From: Spongospora subterranea f. sp. subterranea
Lineage: Eukaryota > Endomyxa: Phytomyxea > Phytomyxea > Plasmodiophorida
Length of the DNA: 60,429 bases
Direction of reading: 5' to 3'
Assembly (NCBI GenBank): GCA_049724395.1
Contig: JAUGWO010000273.1
Coordinates: 1-60,429, forward strand
Under the pieces are notes generated by a model. It searched no databases. It was not told the origin of the DNA and was given only the letters and a program-made list of their open reading frames with translations. Positions 43,865 to 55,689 of the stretch are shown in pieces (the stretch's first letter is position 1; every line of letters begins with the position of its first letter). The translations under genes were made by a program, and so were the position numbers.

Positions 43865-46800
43865 CTAAATATATATTATGTTTTTGGAGTATGTGATTGA
43901 ACATCGGCTGTTTGGCTTCGGAATATCGCTTGACGAATCTTGGCAACGCAACATCAGTGAACGATTTTGGTCAACGAGACCGCGTTCCTCAAACGATATT
44001 ACCTGCTCAAGCCTGTTCGTTTGCCACAGGTGCTGCAATGCTGGCACGATACTCGCTATCAACAGCGACACCGACACAGCGAGCACCAGCGATAACAGCA
44101 CATTGATACGGCCGGGACCTATAAACAAATGGTGCAGATCTCCAAACAGCCCCGATATTACGAGGCGATCTGCGACGAGTTCGGTAAGGGAGGTGAGAAC
44201 ATACGACCGTTTCTGAGGTCCTACCGAGACCGACAACCGTCGAGGTAAAGACACAGACCGATACGACAATGGAGATCACATGCATCAATGTGATGGACGA
44301 CATCAACGTTATCGTTCGCAAGGTGATCTGAGCAACAGCAATCGTCAAAACACGATGCTGTAGACAGAACGAACCATCAGTACGATTGAGAATACGGCGA
44401 TGAACGACGCGAGAGCAGACGATTCGCTGATACTCCCGCTAACGTCGGTCATATCAAGAATGCAGAAAACCAGCAAAAACACCACAACAGCATCGATACA
44501 GCTGCTGAAAAACCACCCGATGAAAGTTTTTTCATTGAAAAGAGCGGTCCTTGAGATAGAGCGGTATCTGGAACAAGAATTACGAAATGATCATGATCAA
44601 GTCGGGCGATTACATTGCAGTTGAATAATTCTGCAAATCTTCTCGGTCCAGAATTCTATCGAACACACCGACAACGATGATGGGAAGGCCTGGGCATCAA
44701 TATTAGGTTGATTTGGCGTCGCGAGCCGATCATGTTGCCTGACCTGTGAAAAGGACATTGCTGACGGTATTCAGCGCTTCTGGATATAATTGCTGCCCAC
44801 TAAAGGCTGACACAAATCCATAAAACACCATTCCAAGTGGAACCATTGCTGCCTGAATACTCAATGATCAATGTACGCACGAGATCCTGCAACCAAAACC
44901 CATAAAACGGTACTGGAAATTCAAAAGAATTCTGATAGAAACTACGAGTTAGCTCCTAATTGACCTTGTAAAATATAAAGTGTGACACTTTTGCAACGCG
45001 ATCGTAGTTCCAAACACCATGAACGAACAGAAGCGTATGCAGCTGATGGAAGGAACTGATGCTAAAGTCGGCAGCCCGGGCAGCGGCTGATCCCTGGAAA
45101 TGTGAATCGTTGAGATGGCGATCGGTGAATGTGTCTGACAACCCGTGACCTCAAACCCTGCAATTCCAATCCCAACGTCTGACCGCATAATCATTTCCTC
45201 ATCATTAGCGCCATCCCCCTATAGCAGACGTCAATAGCTAGCGTCGCTGAGCAACCTCGACACCCACAATGGCCAATATCGACCCAATGCTCCTTTTGTG
45301 ATACCGACGAAGATGTAAGACGACAGCGGCTTTCAACGCTGGAGTCGCCCTTGAACAAACCAGAGCCTGGCAGGCGTTCTGGGCGTGCAACCTATTGCGG
45401 TTTGAGATTGAAAGGTTGAGCAGTACAATGTTCGTGGACGATGCGATTTCAAAAGCCAGTCCGGAAACAGCAGGAATCGGGGCGTTCAAGCGTGATGACG
45501 GATTCTCATCATACCTGAGAAAGCGGTTGATCGTTGCCAAATCTTGTTCTAACAGAGTATGCAGATGCGAGCCGTCGATAGCCATTGCAAAAGGTGTCAC
45601 CCCATCAACTGGGAATCTAACTTCCGCCTATGAAAACCTGTCAGGCACGATGAGCGAGTAATGGCGGACGCGGCGTGCTAACCTCATCCAATAATCGAAC
45701 AAACGATCCCCTATCGTCATTGTCAAAATGAAGAAGCGCGGCCGACCTCTTGACGAAACCGGCTGCGACAGCAATGGACCCAGCAGTTTCAGATTTATCC
45801 CCAGTTAGCATCACAAGCTTGATTCCTGCACTTCGTAACGCGCGGATCGTTTCCGGAACCAAAAACTGCAGCAGATGGATTAGCCAAATGCAAAGACGAC
45901 ACGCGTGCTCAAGATCAACCTGGAGTGAATCCTCCATTCCTGTTCCGCCAATGAACCTCAACGCTGAATCCGCTTCGATGCGCGACGCCAGCGAGCAAAT
46001 TCGACAATCATCGGCGCAACTACATTGTTCGATGTTTGTCAGCGCTGCAGAACGTAGCGCCATTGACGAGGATGGAGGATGACGTACCTGCCCCTTGAGT
46101 GACCTAGCTCACTGCCGTTTTCGGACAGATGGGTGATCTGCTCCCATTCGTGGCAGATGGATTCCCACCAGGCGATCGGCCTCCGCCCTTCAGCGAAGAC
46201 ACTAGGGACAGGTTTAGATCACCGGCCCAGGAATCCTGTGATCGTGTCGCCCAGCGATTTACCAAGAGTGCGAAGACCTCGTTCGGCGAGCAGCGACAGG
46301 TGCGGCAACAGCGGTTGAGGAAATGTTGCCAACAGTGGCAAGATCACAGAATCGGCGCCTGAAAGACCATCAAACTGAGATATTCAACATCGAAACGACG
46401 ACGAAGAACCTTTTGTCATGATGATAACCTCATTGGCGTCGCGGAATATGATTGTCACACGCTTCCGTTTGCTGTTGAATTCTGAAAAACAGATTAGAGG
46501 GAAACAGCCTCCATCAAACGACGGCGCCATCAAGTACCAAGTGTGGCAAGGCGCTTGAACCGCATTGTGGATCGCTTGTCAGTTATGGGGTTCTGGGAGG
46601 GCGTGGCAATAACTGTCTCTGGTGACACGCTGACCAGTTCCATCCCGACAGTTTTGGCGAACTCGCACAGCTCTAGCTCATCTGGAGAGCTCGACTGATA
46701 GGTAATCTGACAGAACCCGGTCAACAATCCTCGATTCCCACGACGATTACAGAGATCGATCACCCGCTGAGGGCACCGCATTTCGGTGATAACTGGCGTG

Positions 46801-49318
46801 ATCGTGTTGCTGATGCAGCAGTGCAATAGCAGACGCGATACGTCCGAGCAGGGATTCAGAACCTCTTCGAGAACTTCGTCGTGGCCATCAAACGTGTTGA
46901 TGCGCTTGGAATCTGCGACACCAACCATTTTAGAGGACGTCTCAAACCTTGTCACGTTCGAAATGATCATCCTGGACATGAACATTACGATATCTATTAG
47001 TCTGACCGATATTATCTCCAAGCCCTGACACCCTAGAGCATCGCTTTCGTCTTTGTTCCATACTGTTGACAACGCTAAGCCAGTTTTGATCCGACACGTT
47101 CCCGTCGTCCTTGTCTGGGTTCTGTTGACGGCGATATATTTCCTGACGCCCCGTTGTTGAGACGAGAAAGCAGCGGGATAACCAATACACCAAACGTACC
47201 GAGGTTGCGCTGCCAAATGTGGCAATTTGATCTCCACAGAATAATTGCCTGAGCTGCATCCGATTTCTATGGAAAACAGAAAAATCGAATGAAAAAAGAG
47301 GAAACAATCTGCATTGGCGAAACACAGGCTCATACTCGGTTAAGGTGCCGGTTTTGTCTGATACCACAAAACCTACTTGTCCCAGCTCGTCTGTTAACGA
47401 GCTCGTCTTGACGCTGCAATTACGCAACGCCGGGTCGGACGAAACCAGCAGCGCCTGGAGAGTCTTCACCATCTCGATCGATACCTGTGGACCACGAACG
47501 GAATTGGTGATCGGGGCGAGATTGCCCCCAGGTACGATTTCCATACCACAAACGATATGGGGACCATTTGCGACAGCAGTATAAAGTATGTGAATAGGCG
47601 TTTGACCCCTTCAAGGTTGATGTCGGCGCGATGCAGCTGCAGATACACGTGCGAGGGCAAGGTCGTGCTGATCCAGATCTGGACGCGCTGTCAGCTTCGG
47701 CAATCGACCGACGATTGCTGGTGCTCACCTGGCTCAAGCAAGCGGCGATACAGCACATGATCAACTCCAATAGAAACATTCGGAACATAATCCTAGGTTG
47801 TCGCGATGAGATTGGGGACGTTGTTGGATGACGTTAAGTCGAAAGAGAAGACAACCACCGTCCAAAACGTTATTGTTCAGAGAAAAATGTCGCATGAAAA
47901 GGGGTAACCTGTTGGCAACTATCGATAGCGATGAGAGTTTCAGACTCGACACAGATTTTTTGCTGATTGCGGAACAGCATCTGGCTTTGGTTTGTTCCCC
48001 CGTGTATACGACAATACCTAAAAACGGCGAGTTCATTAGCGCCACGCGACGAGACCATCGGCAGCATTCCGCACCGAGAACATATTCAGTATTTTTCAGA
48101 ACGGTCCCCCGAAGGAGCAGGTTCTGCGATGACAGTTGGACGCGCTCCGACACCTGAAACAGCGAATAATTAGAATCGTCAACCGCACGCGATCGAGATT
48201 GCAAAACACAATTATTCGGATAGGAGAACATTGGGTCTCAATGATTAAAAACTGTTTCTCATTGCCTAGAACTTATCGTATTCGAGTGCGTCAAAAAAGG
48301 GGGAGAACTGACCTCAGAACTGGGGTCCTTCCAGGTTTCCAACACTCCCCGGAACGAATCCAGATCAGCATTGGGACCTTCGGTTTGGATTTTGATTCGG
48401 CGAAATTTCAGGCCGCCATGGCTGTGAGTTGGGACGACGGCCGATTTCACCTTCAATTTCAACAATCAGCATGCATGAAAACCGGTCGACCTGCGCGTAA
48501 TGACCTTCAATGTCGATTCGCCATCAAGGTTGGACGTTTCCACGAAGCAGTGCCCACGTTCATGGTGTGAATGAATGAAAATAACATCAGCGGGAATTTC
48601 TTGACCTGAACAACGATGACATTCGGCAGAAGATTCTCAACATCTCAATGGGAAATCTACCGGACGAAATTTTCAGAATCATTCCAACGGCGATTTTCCC
48701 AGATTGTATCATTTCGCACGACACCGATCCTTCGTCAGCAAGGCGATTACAGCGTTCGCACAGCCGTTCACACTGCTCTCTGTCACTTCTGTGCCTGGGG
48801 ATCACATGTCAGGGGCAGAGACCAATGGAACCAGATTGAAGGGTGAAACTTGGTTTCAAACGGGCGAAAAACAAACACAAACAAACGTCGATGACGAAAC
48901 GGGTTTCTGTTGAACCAAAAACGAAATCCACAATTTCCGGGTAGTTGGTGTGGCGTAAACTTGGTTGAACGAGATAATCATGATCGTGGATATACCTTCG
49001 ATAATCTTCAACAGCGGCCCTAGACCCGCTAACCAGCAGTACGACCGTCAACGGAAGGGCGATGGTGGGAACCCCATCGGTTGTGCTGACCGCGCGCAAG
49101 CTCTGCAGGATGGCCACGATCAGGAAGAAGAAGTTCGCCGGGTGCATGAATTGCTCGAATAGGTTCATGGGAACAAACGTGAACGAAGTATATCGCGATG
49201 TGCAGATGGAGTTATCGCACGGCGGTGGACATTTCGTATCGACGGAATGACGAATTGTTCCGTCATGTGGATTCCGTTCCAAGCTCACATTCCGAGCTAA
49301 TGGCACAGGTTCGGCCAT
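43865..49318 (-). CDS. P4-type ATPase, phospholipid flippase
   Basis: The gene starts at the ATG at 49318. Blocks in order: CDNSICTSRYTSFTFVP and NLFEQFMHPANFFFLIVAIL (first membrane hairpin), AVEDYRR, then NLDGESTLK (actuator loop, DGET-type), EGPNADLDSF, QNLLLRGTVLKNTEYV and GIVVYTGEQTKA, VSDKTGTLTE (phosphorylated Asp, near 47340), SSPDELELCEFAKTVGMELV (P4 nucleotide-binding pattern), LVMLTGDKSETAGSIA, MIMRSDVGIGIAGFE, and AARAADFSISSFHQLHTLLF. The last membrane segments reach about 43900 (RINVLLSLVLAVSVSLLIAS). P4-ATPases move aminophospholipids to the cytoplasmic leaflet, usually with a CDC50 partner. Many short introns interrupt the gene; I did not fix all of them, and the 3' end at 43865 is the end of the last open frame rather than a proven stop. 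Confidence 0.85.
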
Positions 49319-51656
49319 TAACGACGTTATAGTCTAGTACGGAATGATCACTGGAATAGTGTTCGATGCGCCCAATAAATATCTGCTATTCCCAGAGATC
49401 GCAGTTCACCGGACAGACGAGAACGAGGGCATAGAATGCGATGAACGTCGATGGATATGTAGCGAGAGGCGATGTAGTTATTAGGAAAGGTCCCCCAGTT
49501 AGGCGCCGAGCGAGAGTGTGCCAATTCCCAGACTCATAATCAATTCTGCATAGGAAGTTGGGACGTTATAGAGATAATAGATATGAGGAAGACTGTGTGT
49601 CAATCGGAATCTTATTCGGTCGCAACTGTGACTCGGAGGTGGAACCAGACGACCAAACGGAATAACACAGACCCAATAATTCAAGAGGCCAGTTCTTTGG
49701 CGTCAGAAGATCCGATTGCCCATCCCACGTTCTCGACGCCACTTCTCCGTTCGTCTTGACCGTTGACGCCGCCATGGTCTTCGGACGACGAAGGCGAAAT
49801 CCCCCTTCACCCCCCATGTCTATGTGTCGCCCGTGCGTTTGTCTCGCCATTATCGCTGGGCGTCGCAGAAACACTCGAGATCGAAGCGTTAGATGGACAG
49901 CCCCTTATCGATTATTGATCAACAGTATCGCTTTTGAATATAATTTGCTAGTGCAGATTGAAGGTGATGTACCGCGATTTCGGGATGAGACAGGTCCGAA
50001 ACAGACAGCCAAAGACGATGGAAGAATCCCGATCATGTTTGTCAGTTAATCAACGCGGTGTCAGCCAAGATGCTTCAACAATGAATGGGTTGTCATCACC
50101 TTGGGGAGACCCAGGTTCTGGAGAACTGGAGACCCATCGACAAGTGATGTCGTCCAGGACACAAAACGATCTTGTAATCGCGATAGCATTTGCACCAGTC
50201 GAAAGGAAAGTTTGCGATGATGATGAACGAGTTGATCGCGATACGCCAGCGACTTGTATCGACTGGTTTACTACACGAATATCAGGTGTGGGTGATGATC
50301 CTGATCGGCGTTCATCTGTTCTCGCGCTCGGACGAGATGGAATCACTTCTTATAGAAGACTGTTGATGGGATCTGACGGCGTTTGATGACCTTGGCCGAG
50401 TTGGTCAGCTCGTTGTCACGGTTCGTGGTAAATCTGAGAAAGCACAATCTCATTGTCCTGTGTTATTGATTCTGTTGCGCCTGGATTCTCATCCGATTCC
50501 GTGTCCTGTGCGAGCACTTTTCCTCTTACGTGGCTCTGTCAGGAATCAGAAAGAGGGTATCTTTTCAAAGTCGGTCATTGACCGATTGGAAACGGAGCCT
50601 CTCTCGCTCGTTTCGTTCAGCACCTATATTTCGCATGGCAAATTCAAGGCAGTTTTCTTCCGACTTTGCAATTCCGGGACCGGCGATGAAACTGGCAATC
50701 GGTATATGGTACACCCACAGAATACGCAAGACTGACTATTTTGGGCGGTGGCGATCTCGACCAAATTCGACAAGGTGGACGACCACAAGACGATGAAGAA
50801 TGTTCAGCTCTACAGTACTACCGTAGTTCGGCAGTCCTGTTGGCGCGCGATAAAAGAACAGGAAGTCAGGTGGCGTCTTTAGCACCAGCTCAGCACGCCA
50901 ATTTATTTAGAGAATTTGCAATCTGTACGTCGTATTGCAGTCGAGGGTAGTCATCGGTCAAGGTTGCAATTAGTCATCGGTTAAGGTTGCAATATTTACC
51001 AGTCCTGGCCTAGTCGTATGTCCTGCCAGTGGATATCAGGTCTATTGCCCTGTTTCAACTCGTGCAATTGGCAGAGCGGGATTTTCCCAACAGAAGCGTT
51101 TTCGAAGAATTACAGACGTTATTGGCCAGCCAGGGCACCCGTTCTGCTTGAAAAGCTCAATTCATTGGTTTCAGATATTGTATTTCAGAGGCTGGAGCAT
51201 CGCTCGGAATGCGAAGTCGTCGCGCCGACCCGGTTCATCCAAGGCCTCCAGCAAATGCGTCAGCCACTGTTCAACCGAAGAAAACGGGGCAGCAGCAATA
51301 GTCTTGACCACCGGGTTGATATGGCGACGTTGAGAACAACCGCTAAAAAGAATCAAGCTGCTGGAAGAGATCGAGCCCACCGTCCCGCCGCGAACATCGG
51401 AATTGACGGAAAGCGCACGACAATTCGTCAACCAGATACAGACACCAATTTTGACTTGTCATCGTGAACATTTCTTCTCAGACATTGCAGTGCCACCTTT
51501 TCACACTCGAAATGAGCCCTAACGTGAGGGCGGCTCGCAAGAACATCTACAGAAGAACGAGCGATCTATCGACGCGATACACTCTATATACGCATTCACA
51601 CTAAATTGGTATGAGACCGGGTTGCGAGCACCCTGAGGTCATGACCAACCACATAG
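49319..51656. other. Unresolved 2.3 kb with fragments of possible genes
   Basis: A minus-strand frame from an ATG at 49775 (MAASTVKTNGEVASRTWDGQ) is followed by hydrophobic stretches and could start a small membrane protein. On the plus strand, 50388-50732 (VGQLVVTVRGKSEKAQ, IPCPVRALFLLRGSVRNQKE) and 50741-50950 (GGDLDQIRQGGRPQDDEE) weakly resemble the catalytic half of a tyrosine recombinase. On the minus strand, 51431-51171 contains FSSVEQWLTHLLEALDEPGR. None can be assembled into a gene. Confidence 0.3.
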
Positions 51657-51794
51657 AGTAGATTCTCTCATAATCTCTTATAACTTATGAAAATCGCGTC
51701 CACCGAATCGGTTCTATGGTTTATAACTTATATTCTCTAATAACTAATAACTTATACGTTTTTTTGAAAAATAGGTTATAAGAGAGCATACAAA

Positions 51795-52139
51795 CATCAA
51801 GCAACTCCGTTCTCTATTGTACAAATTCTGCAGAGAGCAACGCGAGCAATTCTTGCGAGCTTGAAACAACAAGATATCAGATCGTATCTTTTATAAACGA
51901 GAAATGACTTTTTTATATGCTGTCTGCACGCGATAGCTATCGCGCCCAAGTTTCTGACGACCAGATGTGCCCGGAACTCATTCAGCGTTTCATCAAGGTG
52001 CTCGCCATGAGAGCATATAAAAAAATCATTTCTGTTTTATGAAAGATAAGATCTGATATTTTGCTGTTTCAAGCTCGCAAGTAATTGCTCGCGTTGCTCT
52101 CTACAGAATTTTTTTAAAAGAGAACGTAGTTGCTTGATT
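51795..52139. repeat. Long inverted repeat: transposase 3' end duplicated in reverse
   Basis: Arm 1 (51795-51923) and arm 2 (52013-52139) are reverse complements over about 125 bp, near 85 per cent by eye, with about 90 bp between them. Arm 2 is the transposase 3' coding end and stop. A transcript running past the stop would fold into a long hairpin. Confidence 0.8.
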
Positions 52140-53122
52140 ATTTCACAGTTTTCCAGTGATTTCCCACAGAGTATTTCGATGGACATCTGCAAAGCACTGA
52201 TCTTTTGCTCCAATGTGATTTCGCTACAGCTCTCAGGCGCTTCAAGTTCAACATCAGGCTCCGAATCTTCACGATATGTTCCCAATATATCGTCTTCAGT
52301 AAATTCTTGGTGAACTTCGAAATCATCGTCCTGAGCGATATATTCCTGAATACCCACTGGTTTTGCTGACAGCTCACCGATTTGATCAGCGACTATAGCA
52401 TCAAATTCGTCAAAGATATCGCTGTCGAAGAAATCGTCGTTTTGAGGGTCAACAGCATCCAAAAGGCCAGTGTGAGACCAGCAATTTGTTATGGAAATCG
52501 ATGTTATCATTTCCCACGCATCTCTACACCAGGACATGGCTTGCAGGATGTCAACCTTATAGATATCCTTAGCTTGGATTTTGTCGCGATCTAGAGCCAA
52601 TCCCAGTTGAAACGACCGATAACGTTTTTTGAAAGCAGCGATAATGCCGGCATCCATCGGCTGGATAAGCGATGTCGTATTTGGAGGGAGAAACATAACC
52701 GAAACGTTGGTCAAATCCAGTGAGCGAACAGCATGAGTTGGCGCATTGTCAAGAAGTAGCAGGACTTGGCGCTGGTGTTTGCGCATATCCAAATCGAACT
52801 TTTCAAGCCATTGTTGGAATAGCAGGCTGGTCATCCAAGCCTTTTTGTTCCATGCGTAGTAGAACCCAAGCTCCTCTGCTCGCTTTTTCTTGAAACAGCG
52901 AGGCTTTTCAGAATGCCCGATGAAGAATAAGGCTCTTTTGTCAGTTCCGTTACTGTTAGCGCACAAGGCAACCGTCAGTCGAGTCTTGTCTTTCTTCATT
53001 CCGCCCATTTGTCGTGAAGCAATCGTGCGATCAGGTGCCATTGAAAAGAAAAGCCCGGTTTTGTCCATATTATAGACATCAGCCGGTGAATAGCGCGCTA
53101 TTAATTGCTGCAAGATTGGCAA
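52037..53122 (-). CDS. Transposase, DDE endonuclease domain (Tigger/jerky type)
   Basis: This 361-codon frame has a complete DDD triad: D20 in VYNMDKTG, D125 in LLLLDNAPTH and D157 in SLIQPMDAG, with 31 residues between the last two. The C-terminal part is acidic, then Lys/Gln-rich (KISALQMSIEILCGKS, KKFCREQREQLLAS). Upstream on the same strand, in other frames, are two helix-turn-helix-like segments (KLSPSKRARVFEIHHLNPKM near 53760-53700 and LTMAQCLKIRQKSLENPKMT near 53590-53520) and a GIEMGHWLSRTL segment near 53340. These belong to the DNA-binding half but are split by frame changes or unrecognised introns. The start at 53122 is therefore not the true N-terminus. A CxxC...HxxxxC segment (CPVCNEPLSGSGSHRYEHC) lies at about 54030-53970. 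Confidence 0.82.
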   Translation of the reverse strand: MPILQQLIARYSPADVYNMDKTGLFFSMAPDRTIASRQMGGMKKDKTRLTVALCANSNGTDKRALFFIGHSEKPRCFKKKRAEELGFYYAWNKKAWMTSLLFQQWLEKFDLDMRKHQRQVLLLLDNAPTHAVRSLDLTNVSVMFLPPNTTSLIQPMDAGIIAAFKKRYRSFQLGLALDRDKIQAKDIYKVDILQAMSWCRDAWEMITSISITNCWSHTGLLDAVDPQNDDFFDSDIFDEFDAIVADQIGELSAKPVGIQEYIAQDDDFEVHQEFTEDDILGTYREDSEPDVELEAPESCSEITLEQKISALQMSIEILCGKSLENCEIIKQLRSLLKKFCREQREQLLASLKQQNIRSYLS

Positions 53123-54220
53123 TCAGCCCTTACTGCTTCCATATCGGCAGAGCACCCTCTCTCCTGCAGGTTTCATTGACTTGAAGTTCCGGCGAAGAAG
53201 GAATTTCTTGAACTCATCCGTCAGAAAACGTAGGACGGTCGTTCTTCAGGAATTGCAAACTCGTCGGCAAAAAGGTTGATTTTTTTGCAGAATCTTCCAG
53301 CTCAGTGCTTACCAGCGTTCTTGACAACCAATGACCCATTTCGATGCCAAAGCAGTCGTCCAAATCAGGAAATCTAACCAGCCGAGGCCTTTTCAGTTGC
53401 CAACTCGGAATCTGGAACGTCACATCGAGATTTGTCTCTTATCATTTAGAATGTTTGATATAGCTGGCTGACTCAGAACTTTACGCATCTTAAACTCTTG
53501 CCACCCATTCAGCAACCTTCTTCTGCGTCATTTTGGGATTTTCAAGGGATTTCTGGCGAATCTTCAGGCATTGGGCCATTGTCAGATTGTCCGGAGTTAG
53601 CAGCGATAACTTTAGACTCTTTGATAACAGTGCTGATAGTAGCCTGACTCAGTTGATCCAGCCTTAAATTCTCTTCTTGCCATCTCAGCCACTTTTGCTT
53701 GCGACATTTTAGGATTCAAATGATGAATTTCAAAAACACGAGCCCGTTTAGAGGGTGACAGTTTCCCTTTATGCGACACCTTAGACGCTCCGTACAGGAA
53801 TAGACACAAGCGACAGCTAACCTGACACTTTTCTGATTTTGAGCACCAGACTCGCTGACCATATCCTTCCATTCCTTGCCATAGGGAGTCCCGCAAAAGC
53901 GATGAACGCCCCGATTACAATCTGGACACCTGGCTCATTCAAAGACTCAGTGATGAGAATGCTATCAAAGAAACAATGTTCATACCGATGAGAACCGGAT
54001 CCGCTTAACGGCTCGTTGCAGACAGGGCAAAGTTCCATTGTTGTTACCTCAGGCAATGACGTGACCCAATGTCCAGGTTCAGTCTGCTTCTGCGCATTCA
54101 TGATAGTTGCGTGAGTTCGCATTATTGTTTTGCGTACGCAGTATTAGTTTGCTAATAACGCTCGCCCATAACTTATACGAACCTTGTCTACCGACAGTAT
54201 AAGTTATAAGAGAGTCTACT

Positions 54221-54852
54221 GATATAACACACGTGATAAGATAATATGTGTACCCCGACCACTGTTATATCTGGGCAGTAGTCAACCTCTTATGAGTTCT
54301 CCACAACCTGAAATTGGATCACCAACGACCAGAATAGGGTCATCGACACCTAATGTCAAGGCAAATTCACCTCGCTAGTCCCAAAAGGGACGATTTTCCA
54401 TTGTAAATTTTTGTTTACTGCTTTTCCAATCAGGTTTTGCACACCTTCGTATTATTCATTACCGAGCATTGTCGAAACATGAATGTTGTGAAACGAATTC
54501 GGCTACAAGAAGGTCATGTTAACACCACTGATGTTGTGCTAGCGAAAATAGGCAGCCTCAAAATCTGCTGAAAACTGGGATAATCAGAATAATAACCAGC
54601 CGTTCGATTCGGCTATAAAAGCGCGAACCTTCGTATTGTAGTATTCATTATGACCATCGTCGAAAAGGGAATAATAATTTATTTATCTTTGGGGATATTT
54701 AGCACGTATTTTATTTATATGTATGATCAAGCTCGAAATCCGGGCCCGCCAATCTGCCCCTCCCTTTCCAGTTAGCTCGACCAGTTTATTCTGTGACCAA
54801 TTGGTCCACATCAGCAGTGTTCACAAATGGCCTTCATTGGCCTGAATCCTTT
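54221..54852. other. No gene seen
   Basis: About 630 bp between the transposon and the LTR-element fragment. It has an AT-rich patch near 54665-54725 and nothing recognisable. Confidence 0.5.
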
Positions 54853-55530
54853 TCACAACATTCTGTATTTGTTGCATTCTGGCATTGAGATGCGATTCAA
54901 CCTTTCCCAAACTCCAGGGCCCTGCAGCATGCTACTGGTCAAGATGTCAAATTGTAATAACTTTGGCATATCTGGATCATTGTCAGAACCGTTTTTCTCA
55001 CCATATGCGTTGTAACCTGAAACTGAACTTAATAATCTCCATTCCCCAAACTCCAGGAGTTCCCATTGCCTGTTTGGTGCACCTAGTTCACTATACATGG
55101 CCGCCAGATTTTTATGATCTGTGTATATCCTGAATGGAGTGTCTCCAATTTGAAGTAAGTAATCCAACTTTTTCAAAGTGTCCCATATTGCAAAGGCTTC
55201 CTTACCCGGTCAGACCAATTCAGTTCAGATCCATTGAACCTATGTCCTACAAATCCCAACGGTACGTGTCCCTGTTCATTGCTCGGTTTCCCAATATCCC
55301 CAATAGGAATTTGAGTGACCATCCCTGAGATATTCAATTCACTTCATGAGTGGCATCAGTGAATACACATTGAACCTTATCCTTCATTGGATAACTCAGC
55401 TGCGTTTTCCTAGCAATTGCGCCTTTGTTTCGAAAAGCGTCGTTATGAATGTCTCCCCATCCATGCCGGTCATGGACATCTCACACCACCAGTGTCATGA
55501 CCCTACTTATTATTGTGGATTTCAGTAAAA
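54853..55530 (-). mobile_element. Ty3/gypsy-like LTR retrotransposon fragment (RNase H region), fossil
   Basis: The minus strand carries the RNase H part of a Pol polyprotein, recognised by FRIYTDHKNLAAMY and an upstream ELNWSDR/AFAIWDTLKKLDYLL block, typical of Ty3/gypsy-type elements. Only this part is present and no LTR or target duplication is visible. The element is broken, with a few breaks, and looks moderately old. The fragment ends close to the point where bacterial sequence begins. Confidence 0.7.
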
Positions 55531-55689
55531 GTTGACAGTCACAGTACAGTAGGGAAAACCCGGTCCGCAGTTTCCTTAAACATAGCTCACCACGGAATTT
55601 TTAAACAATCAAGGAACAAGAACAGCAATACGTAACTGAACCAAGTCAGGACATAGAACTACGTATTGCTACAGGCAGGAACACCTGTT
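55531..55689. other. Junction between eukaryotic and bacterial sequence
   Basis: Upstream lies the retroelement fragment; downstream, from about 55690, coding similarity is Bacteroidetes-like. I see no terminal repeat, attachment site or direct duplication that would mark an insertion. The exact join cannot be placed to better than about 150 bp. Confidence 0.55.

Larger units (their letters stand above)
51657..54220 (-). mobile_element. pogo/Tigger-like (Tc1/mariner superfamily) DNA transposon
   Basis: Matching ends face each other: AGTAGATTCTCT...CTCTTATAACTTAT at the left (51657-51688) and, read from the right, AGTAGACTCTCTTATAACTTAT (54220-54199). The left end carries about nine extra bases. 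Subterminal TAACTTATACG copies lie near 51750 and 54169. Between them are a transposase and an HTH region. TA repeats flank both ends, but I cannot prove a target duplication. Length is about 2.56 kb, usual for the group. Confidence 0.65.

Noticed and set aside
54853-55530. The retroelement fragment as a complete element
   Set aside because: Only the RNase H region is recognisable and no terminal repeats are seen; treated as a fossil.
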